Below, piece by piece: positions 62,757 through 64,000 of a stretch of DNA of 64,000 bases (position 1 is its first letter; each line of letters starts with the position of its first letter). The stretch comes from JAGLOK01 sp963675575 (lineage in GTDB: Bacteria; Bacillota; Clostridia; Christensenellales; UMGS416), in assembly GCA_963675575.1 (NCBI GenBank), contig OY776378.1, positions 1,116,001-1,180,000 on the forward strand, read 5' to 3'. The translations under genes were made by a program, and so were the position numbers. The notes under the pieces were generated by a model that saw nothing but the letters and a program-made list of their open reading frames with translations, made no database searches and was not told the DNA's origin.

Positions 62757-63480
62757 TAAACTGTCCGAAAAAGTGTTGACGTTCCTAGTCTTTTCGTCAA
62801 TTATAGTACAAATTCCATATTGGATAGGTGATTATTTTACATTAATTAAATCATACTTAAGTTCAGGCGAAATCCTTCTTTTTTTTGGTGCTTTGCTTAC
62901 TTTTATAGGAACTACTTTTTTGGGAGTTGTAGCTTTAAGACAAAACAAAGAAGCTACTACAATATCTGAGAAGTTACTAGAAATCGAAAAAAGCAAGATT
63001 AAACCTTTACTGGAAATTGAAGTATTTGATAATATATCATTAGGTAAAGGAAATACTTTAAGCCACAATAATTATAAAGATGCGTATCATTATAGTTTTA
63101 TTGAAAAAAATAATTGTAGAGTTAAGTATTTATCTTTAATAAGCTTAAAAATAATAAATATTGGTAAAGCTAGGATATCCAAAATTAATGTAAAGGAATT
63201 AATATTTAAGATAGATGATGTATATTGTTTGATATGTGATAATGTAATTAGTCCAAGAGGAAATACTCCAATTTATAATAATGAAAGTAGAATTTTAGAA
63301 ATACTAGCGGTATCATCTGTAAAACCATACTTTGAATTTAAATTACCTCAATTAGGAGAACCGCACTATAATATTCATAAAATAAGTATAAAAATTATAT
63401 TCGATTACATTAGTGAGTTTGAGGAAAATTACAGTAGGGAGTGTGTTAAAATTTCGGACAGCATGGTAAAAGAATTATAA
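62746..63480 (+). CDS. Truncated two-helix membrane protein caught between two IS3 copies
   Basis: The frame starts within the right end of IS3 copy 1 and ends in copy 2 with the same IS-derived tail ECVKISDSMVKEL, so both termini are artificial. The native middle has two membrane helices (SSIIVQIPYWI and ILLFFGALLTFIGTTFLGVVAL), then a coiled coil and a beta-rich soluble domain. Its first helix overlaps in character the helix of the 61440 fragment (IIVQI versus LLIQI), so the two are probably from different paralogues, joined after IS-mediated deletion. Confidence 0.6.
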   Translation: MLLSKLSEKVLTFLVFSSIIVQIPYWIGDYFTLIKSYLSSGEILLFFGALLTFIGTTFLGVVALRQNKEATTISEKLLEIEKSKIKPLLEIEVFDNISLGKGNTLSHNNYKDAYHYSFIEKNNCRVKYLSLISLKIINIGKARISKINVKELIFKIDDVYCLICDNVISPRGNTPIYNNESRILEILAVSSVKPYFEFKLPQLGEPHYNIHKISIKIIFDYISEFEENYSRECVKISDSMVKEL

Positions 63481-63763
63481 TATAAAGCAGGAGGGAAAAA
63501 CCATGCAAAAACACCGAAACAAATATGACGAAGAATTCAAGAGAAATGCGGTTAAATTATCGTATGCAAGCCCAAAGAGCGTAAGGGAAATAGCCGACGA
63601 TTTGGGAGTAGGAGTTAACTTGCTTTACAACTGGCGGAAGAAGTACACGTCAGAAGGCGAGAAAACGGAAGCGGCGACATTGGAAGAGGAAGTAAAGAAG
63701 TTGCGACTAGAGAATGCAGAACTCAAAATTGAGCGTGACATGTTAAAAAAAGCCGCGGCCTAC
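63437..63763 (+). mobile_element. IS3-family insertion sequence, copy 2, interrupted
   Basis: Identical to copy 1 from GGGAGTGTGTT through the orfA codons KKAAAY, then identity ends abruptly at 63764 where GTGTG begins. The remaining IS would continue beyond the window after the inserted sequence. Same orientation as copy 1. Confidence 0.85.
63503..63763 (+). pseudogene. IS3 orfA interrupted near its 3' end
   Basis: The first 87 codons are identical to the orfA at 61600. The apparent tail (VCPEEARNCFKLY) is read from inserted sequence. The insertion falls 15 bases past the A7G slippery run, so the OrfAB fusion is broken unless the insert is spliced. Confidence 0.8.
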
Positions 63764-64000
63764 GTGTGTCCAGAAGAAGCAAGAAATTGTTTCAAGCTGT
63801 ATTAAAGATGAGAGGAGGTCTCTCAAAATCGATGTACAGGCATTGGTTTTAAATCACCTTAAGGTGCTGTTGTCAAAAGCGATGGTATTGAGCGTTAAGG
63901 AAAAGGCAGTTTTAACTGTCAGATGTGAGCTATGGAGACGAGCGCAAGCGAACCATTGAAGACGCTTCGAAAAGCTCAGATGTTATCAAAACCGAGGATG
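63764..64000 (+). mobile_element. Probable 5' end of a group II intron inserted in IS3 orfA
   Basis: Exactly where copy 2 departs from copy 1, the sequence begins GTGTGTCCAGAAG, matching the group II intron 5' consensus GUGYG. The following 230 bases are non-coding, with short helices and a GAGCGCAAGCGAACC segment reminiscent of domain I. It runs off the window, so neither the reverse transcriptase gene nor domain V is visible. Confidence 0.6.

Larger units (their letters stand above)
61534..62780 (+). mobile_element. IS3-family insertion sequence, copy 1
   Basis: About 1.25 kb with orfA and orfB in overlapping frames. The left end is fixed by identity with copy 2 beginning at GGGAGTGTGTT. 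Ends share CGGACAG with partial matching further out (11 of 20). No target duplication is evident, which fits later rearrangement. Left and right limits are good to a few bases. Confidence 0.85.

Overview
The window looks like a low-GC Bacillota genome, most likely class Clostridia: AT-rich genes, strong GGAGG ribosome binding sites, a Firmicutes-type SOS box and IS families common in clostridia. Almost everything from about 1.3 kb to 59.5 kb reads as one large integrative and conjugative element (ICE). It carries chromosomal DNA on both sides. A dispersed palindromic repeat (ACCCCTC-...-CTCCCCTGA) occurs left of the ICE at 1281 and right of it at 61094 and 61309, which supports assigning both flanks to the host.

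Left to right. 1-1131: two unrecognised host-side genes. 1676-15025: DNA-processing and transfer genes, namely a giant ArdC-like/methylase/SNF2 helicase protein with a second gene (TnpV family) overprinted in its linker, a TOPRIM primase-like protein, a sortase, a probable oriT, a ribbon-helix-helix accessory protein, a MobL-type relaxase with no standard start codon, a VirD4/TraG coupling protein and a pilin-like VirB2 protein. 15.1-26.3 kb: an island that splits the transfer operon. It holds a tyrosine recombinase broken by an IS256-family element with an 8-bp target duplication, a membrane-anchored solute-binding protein, a giant hybrid histidine kinase broken by an IS5-family element with a TTAA duplication, and an HD-GYP response regulator. 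26.3-42.7 kb: the transfer operon resumes with VirB6, PrgI/VirB3, a VirB4 split over two genes, an NlpC/P60 cell-wall hydrolase, a TadZ-like ATPase, small membrane proteins, and a surface set (CAP lipoprotein, thioester/Cna-B adhesin with an IPKTG sorting signal, RCC1 propeller protein). 42.7-45.6 kb: three palindromic repeats, an SOS-box-controlled Y-family DNA polymerase with a small partner, and a sigma-like regulator. 45.8-54.1 kb: a type I restriction-modification operon with two extra genes set between hsdS and hsdR. 54.1-59.4 kb: a pRiA4b ORF-3-like protein, a structured non-coding stretch and two tandem large serine recombinases, which probably integrate and excise the ICE. Host sequence resumes at a tRNA-Ala(GGC) gene (59502-59578), followed by two hypothetical genes and an IS3 tangle; the second IS3 copy appears to be broken by the 5' end of a group II intron that runs off the window.

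How it fits together: the helicase, relaxase and coupling protein prepare and deliver DNA at the oriT; VirB2/B3/B4/B6 and NlpC/P60 form the channel; the sortase probably anchors the adhesin for mating contact; the Y-polymerase, sigma-like factor and R-M system are maintenance and defence cargo.

The most unusual signal is a family of intrinsic-terminator-like hairpins with T-tracts spread through the transfer region. Four lie inside genes and five sit in the leaders of genes; five of all of them are followed at once by a shared TACCC motif. This suggests control of the transfer transcript by attenuation or antitermination. The other main candidates are the overprinted TnpV gene and the gene pair embedded in the type I R-M operon. 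Functional names rest on motif recognition by eye; no database search was run.
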